Assembly: GCF_033343995.1 (NCBI RefSeq) | Contig: NZ_CP137573.1 | Span: forward strand, 4,993,001-5,057,000 | Reading direction: 5' to 3' | DNA length: 64,000 nt | Origin: Streptomyces sp. HUAS YS2 | Lineage (GTDB): Bacteria > Actinomycetota > Actinomycetes > Streptomycetales > Streptomycetaceae | Part shown: one piece after another, positions 53,333 to 61,273 of the stretch | Position numbering within the stretch: the first letter of the stretch is position 1 | Layout: every line of letters begins with the position of its first letter | Program-made: the position numbers and the translations under genes | Notes under the pieces: generated by a model | What the model saw: the letters and a program-made list of their open reading frames with translations, nothing else | Databases searched by the model: none | Told to the model about the DNA's origin: nothing

Positions 53333-54269
53333 CGCCTCCGCACCGGTCAAGAGCAGTGAACGGTCTCCGGTCGTTGTGTCCACCCTCCCCCAAGCTCTCG
53401 GCTTCGCTCGAGCAGGGGGGACCCCCATCGCCCCTGCGGAACGTATGCCCACAACGAAGCCGGAACGAATGCCCGCAACGATCTGGGCCCTGCCTCCCCT
53501 TCTCGTTCTCGGTCTTCTCTTTCTCTACCCCCTCGCCCTCGTCGTCCAGGAGTCCCTCGCCCCCGGGGCCTACTCCGACGTCTTCGCCTCCGTCGCGTTC
53601 CGGGACGCGCTCGTCACCACCGTGTGGCTCGCCGTCGCCGCCACCGTCGGGTGTCTCGTGCTCGGGTTCGTGCTCGCGCTGATCGTGGCGTTCGTGCCGT
53701 TCCCCGGGGGGAGGGCCGTCACCAAGTTCATCGATGTCTTCCTCTCCTTCCCCTCGTTCCTGGTCACGCTCGCCCTGCTGTTCCTCTACGGGACCGTCGG
53801 CATGGCCAACGGGGTGTGGACGGATCTCACCGGAGCGCCCGACGGCACCGGGCCGTTCCAGTTCCTCACCACTCCCTGGGGCGTGCTCCTCGCGGAGATC
53901 ACGTACTTCACGCCCTTCGTGATGCGGCCCCTCCTCGCCGCGTTCTCGCAGCTGGAGACCGCGCAGCTGGAGGTCGCGTCCTCGCTCGGGGCCCGGCCGC
54001 TGCGGATCGTGCGGCAGGTGATCCTGCCCGAGGCGCTGCCCGCGCTCGCGGCCGGCGGCAGCCTCGTGCTGGTCATGTGCCTGAACGAGTTCGGGATCGT
54101 GCTGTTCACCGGCGCCAAGGGGGTCACCACCCTGCCGATGCTCGTCTACAGCAAGGCGATCCTCGAGTCCGACTACTCCGCCGCCTGCGTCGTGGCCGTC
54201 GTCAACGTGGCGATCTCCGTGGGCCTCTACACCCTGTACCGGGGGGTCAGCCGCCGTGTTGGTGCATAG
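53325..54269 (+). CDS. ABC transporter permease (PhnU-like)
   Basis: 314 residues as called, with six helices and the EAA loop SSLGARPLRIVRQVILPEALPAL. The first helix starts only near residue 48 (IWALPPLLVLGLLFLYPLALVV). Residues about 20-40 are encoded by a dispersed Streptomyces hairpin repeat (53383-53428). The real start may therefore be ATG 53445 or 53469, both preceded by CGGAACG. The ATG at 53325 has a good G-rich site and overlaps the ATPase stop by 8 bp, so it is kept as the call. Confidence 0.85.
   Translation: MGDASAPVKSSERSPVVVSTLPQALGFARAGGTPIAPAERMPTTKPERMPATIWALPPLLVLGLLFLYPLALVVQESLAPGAYSDVFASVAFRDALVTTVWLAVAATVGCLVLGFVLALIVAFVPFPGGRAVTKFIDVFLSFPSFLVTLALLFLYGTVGMANGVWTDLTGAPDGTGPFQFLTTPWGVLLAEITYFTPFVMRPLLAAFSQLETAQLEVASSLGARPLRIVRQVILPEALPALAAGGSLVLVMCLNEFGIVLFTGAKGVTTLPMLVYSKAILESDYSAACVVAVVNVAISVGLYTLYRGVSRRVGA
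53383..53428. repeat. Dispersed Streptomyces hairpin repeat within the permease 5' end
   Basis: CCCTCCCCCAAGCTCTCGGC, TTCGCTCGAGCAGGGGGG and ACCCCC run consecutively, an element I know as a frequent intergenic repeat in Streptomyces (CCCCC/GGGGG stem around GCTC/GAGC). Here it is read as coding sequence and gives the peptide LPQALGFARAGGTPIAP. Confidence 0.75.
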
Positions 54270-55053
54270 CCGTACGGGCCGGTGGACGGCCTGGACCGTG
54301 TTCGCGGTGCTGTTCGTCCCGCTGTTCGCCCTGCCCCTGCTCGTCATCCTCGCCGCGTCGTTCGCCACCCACTGGTCGGGGGCCTTCCCCTCCGGGCCCA
54401 CGGTCGACCACTACGCGGCGGCAGTACGCGGCGAATCGCTCCAGGCGCTGACCACCAGCCTGGTCACCGCCGTCACCGCGAGCCTGCTCGCGCTGCTCAT
54501 CGGGACCTGGGCCGCGCTCTCCGCGGCCGCCCTCGGCAAGCGCGGCCGGAAGGTGCTCGACGCGCTGTTCGTGCTGCCGGTCGCCGTGCCGTCCGTGGTG
54601 GTCGGGCTCGCCGTCCTGGTCGCGTTCTCGCAGCCGCCCGTGCTGCTCAACGGAACGCGCTGGATCGTGATCCTGGCGCACACCATTCTTGTCACGGCGT
54701 TCGCCTACCAGTCGGTTTCGGCTGCCATCCTCCGTCTCGACCCGATGTACGAGCAGGCGGCGGCCAGCCTCGGCGCCCGCCCCTCGTACGTACTGCTCCG
54801 GGTGAAGCTGCCGCTTCTGCTGCCGTCGCTCAACGCGGCCGCCGGGCTCTGCTTCGCGCTGTCCATGGGCGAACTGAGCGCCACGATGATGCTCTACCCG
54901 CCGGACTGGCTGCCGCTGCCGGTGCTGATCTTCACCGCCACCGATCGCGGCTCGCTCTTCACCGGATCGGCGCTCGCCGTCGTCCTGATGGCCGCGACCC
55001 TGATCGTCCTGCTCGCTGTCTCCCGTATCCGTACCAAGGCTTCCTTCCGCTAG
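54256..55053 (+). CDS. ABC transporter permease (PhnV-like)
   Basis: 265-residue second permease with six helices (VFAVLFVPLFALPLLVILAASF first) and the EAA loop ASLGARPSYVLLRVKLPLLLPSL, a common binding-protein-dependent transport signature. GTG at 54256 overlaps the previous gene by 14 bp. It forms a heterodimer with the upstream permease; MLYPPDWLPLPVLIFTATDRG before the last helix is typical of iron/phosphonate-type permeases. Confidence 0.9.
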   Translation: MLVHSRTGRWTAWTVFAVLFVPLFALPLLVILAASFATHWSGAFPSGPTVDHYAAAVRGESLQALTTSLVTAVTASLLALLIGTWAALSAAALGKRGRKVLDALFVLPVAVPSVVVGLAVLVAFSQPPVLLNGTRWIVILAHTILVTAFAYQSVSAAILRLDPMYEQAAASLGARPSYVLLRVKLPLLLPSLNAAAGLCFALSMGELSATMMLYPPDWLPLPVLIFTATDRGSLFTGSALAVVLMAATLIVLLAVSRIRTKASFR

Positions 55054-55067
55054 GAGAGAACGACGTT

Positions 55068-56135
55068 ATGCGCACGATGTCCCAGCACCTCAAGCCGATC
55101 GCCGCCGTCACCGGCAGCCTCGCCCTCGCCGCCACCCTCACCGCCTGCGGCGGTTCCTCCGCCGCCTCCGGCGAGAAGGTCGTCACCGTCTACAGCGCCG
55201 ACGGCCTCAAGGGCGAGGCGGGCGACGGCTGGTACGACAAGGTCTTCAAGGACTTCGAGAAGAAGACCGGGATCAAGGTCGAGTACGTGGAGGGCGGTTC
55301 GGGCGAGATGGTGCAGCGCGCCGTCCGCGAGAAGAGCAACACCCAGGCCGACGTCCTCGTCACGCTCCCGCCGTTCATCCAGCAGGCCGACGGCAAGGGG
55401 CTGCTCCAGGCGTACTCCCCGAAGAACGCCGACAAGGTCAGCGGCGCGGACAAGTCCGCCGACGGCAAGTGGATCTCCGTCGTCAACAACTACTTCGGCT
55501 TCGTCCACAACAAGAAGGAGCTGCCCGCCGCTCCCAGGACGTGGGAGGAGCTGCTCGACGGCAAGTTCAAGAACAAGCTGCAGTACTCGACGCCGGGTGT
55601 CGCGGGCGACGGCACGGCGGTCGTCATCAAGGCGATGCACGACTTCGGCGGCAAGGAGCCGGCGATGGAGTACCTGAAGAAGCTCCAGGCCAACAACGTC
55701 GGCCCGTCGTCCTCCACCTCGAAGCTCGCGCCGAAGGTCGACAAGGGCGAGATCCTGGTCGCCAACGGCGACGTCCAGATGAACTTCGCGCAGGCCAAGT
55801 CCATGCCGAACCTGGGCATCTGGTTCCCGGCGAAGCAGGGCGGCAAGCCCACCACGTTCGCGCTGCCGTACGCCGCCGGCCTGGTGAACAAGGCCCCGCA
55901 CAGCGAGAACGGCAAGAAGCTCCTCGACTTCATGCTGGAGGAGGAGGCGCAGCGGCAGGTCAGCGCGATCGGCGGCGGCTTTCCGGCCCGTACCGACGTC
56001 AAGCCGACCGACGCCAACGCGATCGAACTGGCCAAGCTGATGAACGGCGTGGAGATCTTCGAGCCCGACTGGGCCGACATCGACAAGAACCTGGCGTCGT
56101 ACGTCGACGCGTGGAAGTCCGCGACCGGCAGCTAA
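55068..56135 (+). CDS. Phosphonate ABC transporter substrate-binding lipoprotein (PhnS-like)
   Basis: 355-residue periplasmic-type binding protein anchored as a lipoprotein (signal AVTGSLALAATLTAC, lipobox LTAC). The mature protein begins VVTVYSADGLKGEAGDGWYDKVFKDFEKKTG, as in 2-aminoethylphosphonate or iron(III)-type class II binding proteins. GWYDKVFKDFEKKTGIKVEY and MEYLKKLQANNVGPSSSTSKLAPKV match that class. ATG at 55068 with GGAGAG; the terminator lies 68 bp after the stop. Confidence 0.9.
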   Translation: MRTMSQHLKPIAAVTGSLALAATLTACGGSSAASGEKVVTVYSADGLKGEAGDGWYDKVFKDFEKKTGIKVEYVEGGSGEMVQRAVREKSNTQADVLVTLPPFIQQADGKGLLQAYSPKNADKVSGADKSADGKWISVVNNYFGFVHNKKELPAAPRTWEELLDGKFKNKLQYSTPGVAGDGTAVVIKAMHDFGGKEPAMEYLKKLQANNVGPSSSTSKLAPKVDKGEILVANGDVQMNFAQAKSMPNLGIWFPAKQGGKPTTFALPYAAGLVNKAPHSENGKKLLDFMLEEEAQRQVSAIGGGFPARTDVKPTDANAIELAKLMNGVEIFEPDWADIDKNLASYVDAWKSATGS

Positions 56136-56202
56136 GAGTTCACCGCACGTCTCTTCCGCCTCCGTGGAGTGTCGCGGAAAGATAACGGGTACGGACCAAC
56201 GC

Positions 56203-56232
56203 CCAACGCCCCTGAGCGATCAGGGGCGTTGG
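56203..56232 (+). terminator. Perfect 13-bp hairpin after binding-protein gene
   Basis: Arms 56203-56215 (CCAACGCCCCTGA) and 56220-56232, 4-nt loop, followed by TGTGTCC. It separates the importer operon from the phosphatase gene, which therefore may have its own or attenuated expression. Confidence 0.8.
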
Positions 56233-56281
56233 TGTGTCCGTCCGTCCCGTGTCATCCGGCCCCCTTCCACGGAGGATCCCC

Positions 56282-57817
56282 ATGCCGACGAACGGCATAT
56301 CCCGTCGCAGCGTGCTCGCCGCCGGTGCGGCCACCGGCGCGCTCGCCGCGACCGGCGTCATCACCGCGCCCGCCGCCCACGCCGCCGCACCGACGCTCCC
56401 GAACGGCACCAGCCTCGACAAGGTGCTCGTCGTCGGCATGGACGGCCTGCGGTACGACCGCATCGACGCCGCCGACGCGCCGAACCTCAAAGCGATGATG
56501 GCGAACGGCACGTACGGCCTGTCCCTGCTCTACGCCAACCCGATGGCCGCCACCTCGTCCGGCCCCGGCTGGTCGACCATCTCCACCGGCGTCTGGCCCG
56601 ACAAGCACGGCGTCCGCGACAACACCTTCACCGGCCGCAACTACGGCCGGTACCCCGGCTTCCTGGCCCGCCTGAACCAGGTCCGGCCCGGGCTCTCGCT
56701 CTTCGCCGCCGTCGACTGGCCCGAGCTGGACACCTACGGCACGGTCACCCCCGGCGCCGACGCCAAGCTGGTCTACAACAACAACTACGTCGTCAACGAC
56801 AAGGTGATCACCGACGCCACCGAGGACATCCTGCGCAACCAGAACCCGGACGTCCTGTTCGTCTACTTCGGCGAGACCGACGAGATCGGCCACAACTACG
56901 GCGCCGCCAGCCCGAAGTACCTGGACGCCATCGCCGTCCAGGACGGCTACCTCGGCCGTCTCCGGGCCGCGATCAAGGCCCGCCCCTCGTACGCCTCCGA
57001 GCGCTGGACCGTCATCATCGCGACCGACCACGGCCACACCGACGCCGGTGGCCACGGCGGCTCCTCCATCGAGGAGCGGCGCACCTTCGTGCTCGCCGAG
57101 GGCCCCGGCATCGCCGCCGGCGCGCGGCCCATCGACACCCGTCTGGTCGACGTCGCCGCCACCGTCTTCCGGCAGCTCGGCATCACCCCCGACCCGGCCT
57201 GGGGCCTGGACGGCAAGCCGATCCAGCAGCGCTCCACCGACCCGTTCGACGCGCTCCAGCCGTCCCTCACCGGCCGCGTCGACGAGACCGGCATCCCGGC
57301 CGGCGTCCTCGGCTTCACGCACACCGTGCCCAGCGGCTGGTCGGTCATCAACAACGCCATGGGCACCGGCGGCATGACCGAGTGGCGCGGCTGGTCCTTC
57401 GCCACCGACGAGTTCTGGTCCCGTACCCAGCGCGACCAGTCCCGCGAGCTCAACGTCCGTGCCCGCGGCGTGTTCGCGGTCGCCGACTCCGACGAGTGGG
57501 CCGACAAGGCTTTCTCGGGTACGTACGACTCGACGCTGGTCAGCCCCGCGTACGGGGTCTCCGGCGCGTCCCGCGTCACCCTCGACTTCACGACCTTCTA
57601 CCGGCAGGAGGGCAGCCAGACCGCCCAGGTCCTGGCCTCGTTCAACGGCGGCACGCCGACCCTCGTCAAGAGCTACACCGTCGACGTGATCTCGCAGCCG
57701 CAGTCGCTCGCCGTGAACGTCCCCACCGGCGCCTCCAGCGTCAGCTTCCGCTTCCGCTACACCGGGTCCAACAACTGGTACTGGGTGATCGACGGGGTCA
57801 GGATCAGCACGTCCTGA
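56282..57817 (+). CDS. Exported alkaline-phosphatase-superfamily enzyme (phosphodiesterase/pyrophosphatase type)
   Basis: 511 residues. A Tat-type signal (GISRRSVLAAGAATGALAATG) leads into a type I phosphodiesterase/nucleotide pyrophosphatase domain: VVGMDGLRYDRI (metal Asp), SGPGWSTISTGVWPDKHG (nucleophile region), FGETDEIGHNYG and TDHGHTDAGGHGG (metal His/Asp). The last 120 residues form a beta-rich domain (ASRVTLDFTTFYRQEGSQTAQV). Beside the phosphonate genes it may release phosphate or phosphonate from esters outside the cell. ATG 56282 with GGAGG. Confidence 0.9.
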   Translation: MPTNGISRRSVLAAGAATGALAATGVITAPAAHAAAPTLPNGTSLDKVLVVGMDGLRYDRIDAADAPNLKAMMANGTYGLSLLYANPMAATSSGPGWSTISTGVWPDKHGVRDNTFTGRNYGRYPGFLARLNQVRPGLSLFAAVDWPELDTYGTVTPGADAKLVYNNNYVVNDKVITDATEDILRNQNPDVLFVYFGETDEIGHNYGAASPKYLDAIAVQDGYLGRLRAAIKARPSYASERWTVIIATDHGHTDAGGHGGSSIEERRTFVLAEGPGIAAGARPIDTRLVDVAATVFRQLGITPDPAWGLDGKPIQQRSTDPFDALQPSLTGRVDETGIPAGVLGFTHTVPSGWSVINNAMGTGGMTEWRGWSFATDEFWSRTQRDQSRELNVRARGVFAVADSDEWADKAFSGTYDSTLVSPAYGVSGASRVTLDFTTFYRQEGSQTAQVLASFNGGTPTLVKSYTVDVISQPQSLAVNVPTGASSVSFRFRYTGSNNWYWVIDGVRISTS

Positions 57818-57823
57818 CCTAGT

Positions 57824-57861
57824 CTGGGGGCGTCGCCACAGCGCTGTCGCGTCGCCCCCAG
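57824..57861 (+). terminator. Hairpin after exported phosphatase gene
   Basis: 9-bp arms 57824-57832 (CTGGGGGCG) and 57853-57861 with a 20-nt loop containing a further short dyad (AGCGCT). It lies 6 bp after the stop. Confidence 0.65.
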
Positions 57862-57908
57862 CACACCGCCGTTCCGGACGGCTTTTGTACGGCAGGAGTC
57901 CCGCACCC

Positions 57909-58691
57909 ATGGCAGAGCGCAAGCCGATCGAATCCTGGCTCACCGACATGGACGGCGTCCTCATCCACGAGGGCGTGCCGATCCCCGGCGCCGACGCGTT
58001 CATCAAGAAGCTGCGCGAGACCGGGAAGCCGTTCCTGGTCCTCACCAACAACTCGATCTACACCGCACGCGACCTGCACGCCCGGCTCTCCAGGATGGGC
58101 CTGGACGTCCCCGTCGAGAACATCTGGACCTCGGCGCTCGCCACCGCGCAGTTCCTCGACGACCAGCGCCCCGGCGGCACCGCGTACGTCATCGGCGAGG
58201 CCGGACTGACCACCGCGCTGCACGACATCGGCTACGTCCTCACCGACCACGACCCCGACTACGTGGTCCTGGGCGAGACCCGGACGTACTCCTTCGAGGC
58301 CATGACCAAGGCGGTCCGGCTGATCAACGCCGGCGCCCGGTTCATCTGCACCAACCCGGACGAGACCGGCCCGTCCATCGAGGGCCCGCTGCCCGCCACC
58401 GGCTCCGTCGCCGCGCTGATCACCAAGGCCACCGGCAAGGACCCGTACTTCGCGGGCAAGCCGAACCCGCTGATGATGCGCACCGGGCTGAACGCGATCG
58501 GCGCGCACTCCGAGACCAGCGCGATGATCGGCGACCGGATGGACACCGACGTGCTGGCCGGCCTGGAGGCGGGCATGAAGACGTTCCTCGTGCTGACCGG
58601 CCTGACGACCCAGGCCGAGGTGGACCGCTACCCGTTCCGCCCGTCGCAGATCGTCGACTCGATCGCCGACATCGTGGACCTCGTGCACTAG
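57909..58691 (+). CDS. HAD-IIA family hydrolase (NagD/PNPase-like)
   Basis: 260-residue HAD phosphatase with a C2 cap. Motif I WLTDMDGVLIHEG (Asp and Asp), motif II VLTNNS, conserved ICTNPDETG and motif III/IV GKPNPLMMR with MIGDRMDTDVLAGLEAGMKTFLVLTGLTT. Family members dephosphorylate nucleotides, p-nitrophenylphosphate or sugar phosphates. It may belong functionally to the preceding phosphate-scavenging genes but a terminator separates them. ATG at 57909 with AGGAG. Confidence 0.92.
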   Translation: MAERKPIESWLTDMDGVLIHEGVPIPGADAFIKKLRETGKPFLVLTNNSIYTARDLHARLSRMGLDVPVENIWTSALATAQFLDDQRPGGTAYVIGEAGLTTALHDIGYVLTDHDPDYVVLGETRTYSFEAMTKAVRLINAGARFICTNPDETGPSIEGPLPATGSVAALITKATGKDPYFAGKPNPLMMRTGLNAIGAHSETSAMIGDRMDTDVLAGLEAGMKTFLVLTGLTTQAEVDRYPFRPSQIVDSIADIVDLVH

Positions 58692-58804
58692 GGGTGTACC
58701 AGGGGTGCACCAGGGCCTGTCCGGGCCCCGGATCCCCTGGTCGGGCCCCCTGCGGATGCGGGAGCGCCGGAACCGCGCGAACCTTCTGATATCAGGAGGT
58801 CACG

Positions 58805-59485
58805 ATGCGTTCAGGTCCAATTGCTCTCCGTGCCGCAGGAGCGGCCGCCGCCGTACTGGTCCTCGGCCCCACCGCGGGCGTCGCGTACGCCCACGACGGC
58901 GTGAAGGTCCGGGTCAGCCCGGCGACCGCGAAACCCGGTGCCGACATCGACATCCGGGTCAGCGGCTGCAAGGGCACGACCGGCGCGGCCAGGTCCGACG
59001 CGTTCGTCGCGGACGCCGAGCTGTCGGGCCGGGACGGCGGCGACCGCCCGCTGATCGGCGACACCACGCTCAAGTCGGGCCTGGCCGACGGCACCTACCG
59101 GATCACCGTGACCTGCGACGGACACGACCACCGCGACGTCGGCACGGTCCAGGTCGAACGGAAGCAGAAGCCCACGCACCGGCCCACGCACCGTCCCACT
59201 CATCAGCCCACCCAGCAGCCCACGCACCGGCCGACCCACCGGCCCACGCACCACGAGACCCCGTTCGCCCCGGTGCGCGCGGGCGGCGGCGGGGCCGCGG
59301 CCCTCGCCGCGCCCGGCGCGGACAGCGCCGAGCCGGCCACCGTCGAGGAGCAGGGCCCCGGCACCCCGCACACCCTGGTCGGGCTCGGCCTGGCCGGTGT
59401 GGCCGCGGTGGCCGTCGCGTTCCGGCACTCGCGCCGCCGGGCGAGCGCGGGCGCGCACGCGAACGGTCGCAAGGACGCTGAGTGA
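58805..59485 (+). CDS. Secreted protein with PTHR repeats and C-terminal anchor, linked to class F sortase
   Basis: 226 residues. A signal peptide (AAGAAAAVLVLGPTAGVAYA) precedes an Ig-like domain (VRVSPATAKPGADIDIRVSGC with a second Cys in TVTCDGHD). Then a spacer of Pro-Thr-His-Arg/Gln tetrapeptides (PTHRPTHRPTHQPTQQPTHR) and a C-terminal helix (HTLVGLGLAGVAAVAVAF) with a basic end follow. There is no clear LPXTG motif. ATG with AGGAGG spaced 7 bp. The class F sortase starts 1 bp after its stop, so the two are an operon. Confidence 0.85.
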   Translation: MRSGPIALRAAGAAAAVLVLGPTAGVAYAHDGVKVRVSPATAKPGADIDIRVSGCKGTTGAARSDAFVADAELSGRDGGDRPLIGDTTLKSGLADGTYRITVTCDGHDHRDVGTVQVERKQKPTHRPTHRPTHQPTQQPTHRPTHRPTHHETPFAPVRAGGGGAAALAAPGADSAEPATVEEQGPGTPHTLVGLGLAGVAAVAVAFRHSRRRASAGAHANGRKDAE

Positions 59486-59486
59486 C

Positions 59487-60167
59487 ATGTCCGCCGACCC
59501 ACGCCCGAGCGGCACCGGGCGGCTGCTGACCGGCCTCACCTGGGCCGTCCTGCTCCTTGGCCTGTGGCTCTGGGGCCGTGAGGCCACCTCGGGCCCCGGC
59601 GGGCACTCCGCGCCGACCACCGGCGACGTCGCCGCCGTCGGCCGCCCGCTCGGTGTCGCCCTGCCGCCCGCGCACCGCCCGGTCGCCCCGGCGCAGCCGC
59701 GGCGGATCGAGATCCCCTCCATAGGCATCGTCGCCCCGGTCGTCCCGCGCGGCCTCGACGCGACCGGCGCCGTGGACCCGCCGCCGTACGAGATGCCGCA
59801 CACCGTCGGCTGGTTCGCCCGCGGCACCCAGCCCGGCGCGGACGGCGCCGCCCTCCTCGTCGGCCACGTCGACACCGCGACGAAGCCCGCCGTCTTCTAC
59901 GGCCTCAGCTCCGCCCGGCCCGGCGCCAAGATCGACGTCGTGCGGGCGGACGGCTCGGTCGCCGAGTTCACCGTCGACGACGTCCAGGTCTTCCCGCGCG
60001 AGCACTTCGACCCGCAGCAGGTCTACGGGCAGCGCGACCTCGACCGGGCCGAACTGCGCCTCATCACCTGCGGCGGCACCTACGACAAGAGGACCGGCGC
60101 CTACACCGCCAACGTCGTCGTCTCCGCCTATCTGACGGGCTTCACCACAGCCACCACGAAAGCCTGA
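59487..60167 (+). CDS. Class F sortase
   Basis: 226-residue membrane-bound transpeptidase. N-terminal helix (LLTGLTWAVLLLGLWLWG), then a sortase barrel with His127 (LLVGHVDTATKPAVFYGL), Cys185 (RLITCGGTYDK) and Arg192. Class F enzymes are frequent in Streptomyces and poorly characterised; substrates often lie adjacent, here the PTHR-repeat protein. ATG at 59487, directly after the upstream stop. Confidence 0.92.
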   Translation: MSADPRPSGTGRLLTGLTWAVLLLGLWLWGREATSGPGGHSAPTTGDVAAVGRPLGVALPPAHRPVAPAQPRRIEIPSIGIVAPVVPRGLDATGAVDPPPYEMPHTVGWFARGTQPGADGAALLVGHVDTATKPAVFYGLSSARPGAKIDVVRADGSVAEFTVDDVQVFPREHFDPQQVYGQRDLDRAELRLITCGGTYDKRTGAYTANVVVSAYLTGFTTATTKA

Positions 60168-60229
60168 CCGGTCCGGATCTGTCTGTGTCACGATGGATTC
60201 GACCGGTTAGTACACCCAAGGGGGAGTGG

Positions 60230-61255
60230 ATGTACGGGAATCGCACCGGACGCATGCTCGTGCTGCTGGGGGTGGCGGCGCTGCTGGCGGCGGGGTGCAG
60301 TGCGTCCGGGGGAGACGGGGACGAGGGGGTGGACCGCGGCGCGGTGCAGGGCCCGCCGGCCCCCCAACAGCCCAAGAAGACCGCCCCGTTCTGGGTCAAC
60401 CCGGACGGCAGCGCGGCCCGCCAGGTCGCCGCGTACGTGAAGGCGGGGAGGCAACCCGAGGCCGCGCTGATCCGGAAGATCGCCGGGCAGCCGGTGGGCG
60501 AGTGGATCGGCACCGAGCGTCCCGAGCAGGAAGCCCGCGGCTTCACCGAGGCCGCCGAGCGGGCCGACCGGGACGCACTGCTCGTCCTGTACAACATCCC
60601 CCACCGCGACTGCGGCCAGCACTCGGCCGGCGGCGCCGCCGACGGCGCGGCCTACCGGGCCTGGGTGGAGGCGGCCGCCCGCGGCATCGGGGAGCGGCGC
60701 GCCACCGTCGTCCTGGAGCCGGACGCGGTGATGCACATGGTCGACGGCTGCACCGAGCAGCCGTACCACGAGGAGCGGTACGCCCTGCTCGAGGCGGCCG
60801 TCCAGCGCCTCAAGCAGCAGCCGCACACCACCGTCTACCTGGACGCGGGCAACGCGGGCTGGGGCCGGCCGGAGCAGCTCGACGAACCGCTGCGGCGGGC
60901 CGGGATCGCCGACGCCGACGGCTTCGCGGTCAACGTCTCCAACTTCCAGACCACCGAGGCCAGTACCGCGTACGGGAAGCAGCTCTCGGCCCGGACCGGA
61001 GGGAAGCCCTTCGTCGTCGACACCAGCCGCAACGGCAACGGGCCCTACACCGCAGGCGACCCGGCCCAGAACTGGTGCAATCCGCCGGGCCGGGCGCTCG
61101 GCGAGTCGCCGACCACCCGCACGGCCGACAAGCTGGTCCGCGCCTACCTGTGGGTCAAGCGGCCGGGCGAGTCGGACGGCGACTGCAGGGGCGGCCCGAA
61201 GGCGGGCGACTGGTTCGAGCCGTACGCCCTCGAACTGGCCCGCAACGCCGAGTAG
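60230..61255 (+). CDS. GH6-family lipoprotein glucanase (CslZ-like)
   Basis: 341-residue lipoprotein (lipobox LLAAGC, residues about 17-22) with a glycoside hydrolase family 6 domain. Candidate catalytic and substrate residues include Asp in YNIPHRDCGQHSAGG and Asp in VVLEPDAVMHM; the C-terminal NGNGPYTAGDPAQNWCNPPGRALG and PGESDGDCRGGPKAGDWFEPYAL are GH6 signatures. It should cut beta-1,4-glucan. It is convergent with glxA and cslA, the glucan-like tip polysaccharide genes, matching the known locus. ATG at 60230 with GGGGGAG. Confidence 0.92.
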   Translation: MYGNRTGRMLVLLGVAALLAAGCSASGGDGDEGVDRGAVQGPPAPQQPKKTAPFWVNPDGSAARQVAAYVKAGRQPEAALIRKIAGQPVGEWIGTERPEQEARGFTEAAERADRDALLVLYNIPHRDCGQHSAGGAADGAAYRAWVEAAARGIGERRATVVLEPDAVMHMVDGCTEQPYHEERYALLEAAVQRLKQQPHTTVYLDAGNAGWGRPEQLDEPLRRAGIADADGFAVNVSNFQTTEASTAYGKQLSARTGGKPFVVDTSRNGNGPYTAGDPAQNWCNPPGRALGESPTTRTADKLVRAYLWVKRPGESDGDCRGGPKAGDWFEPYALELARNAE

Positions 61256-61273
61256 TTCGGCGAGCAGCCTGCC

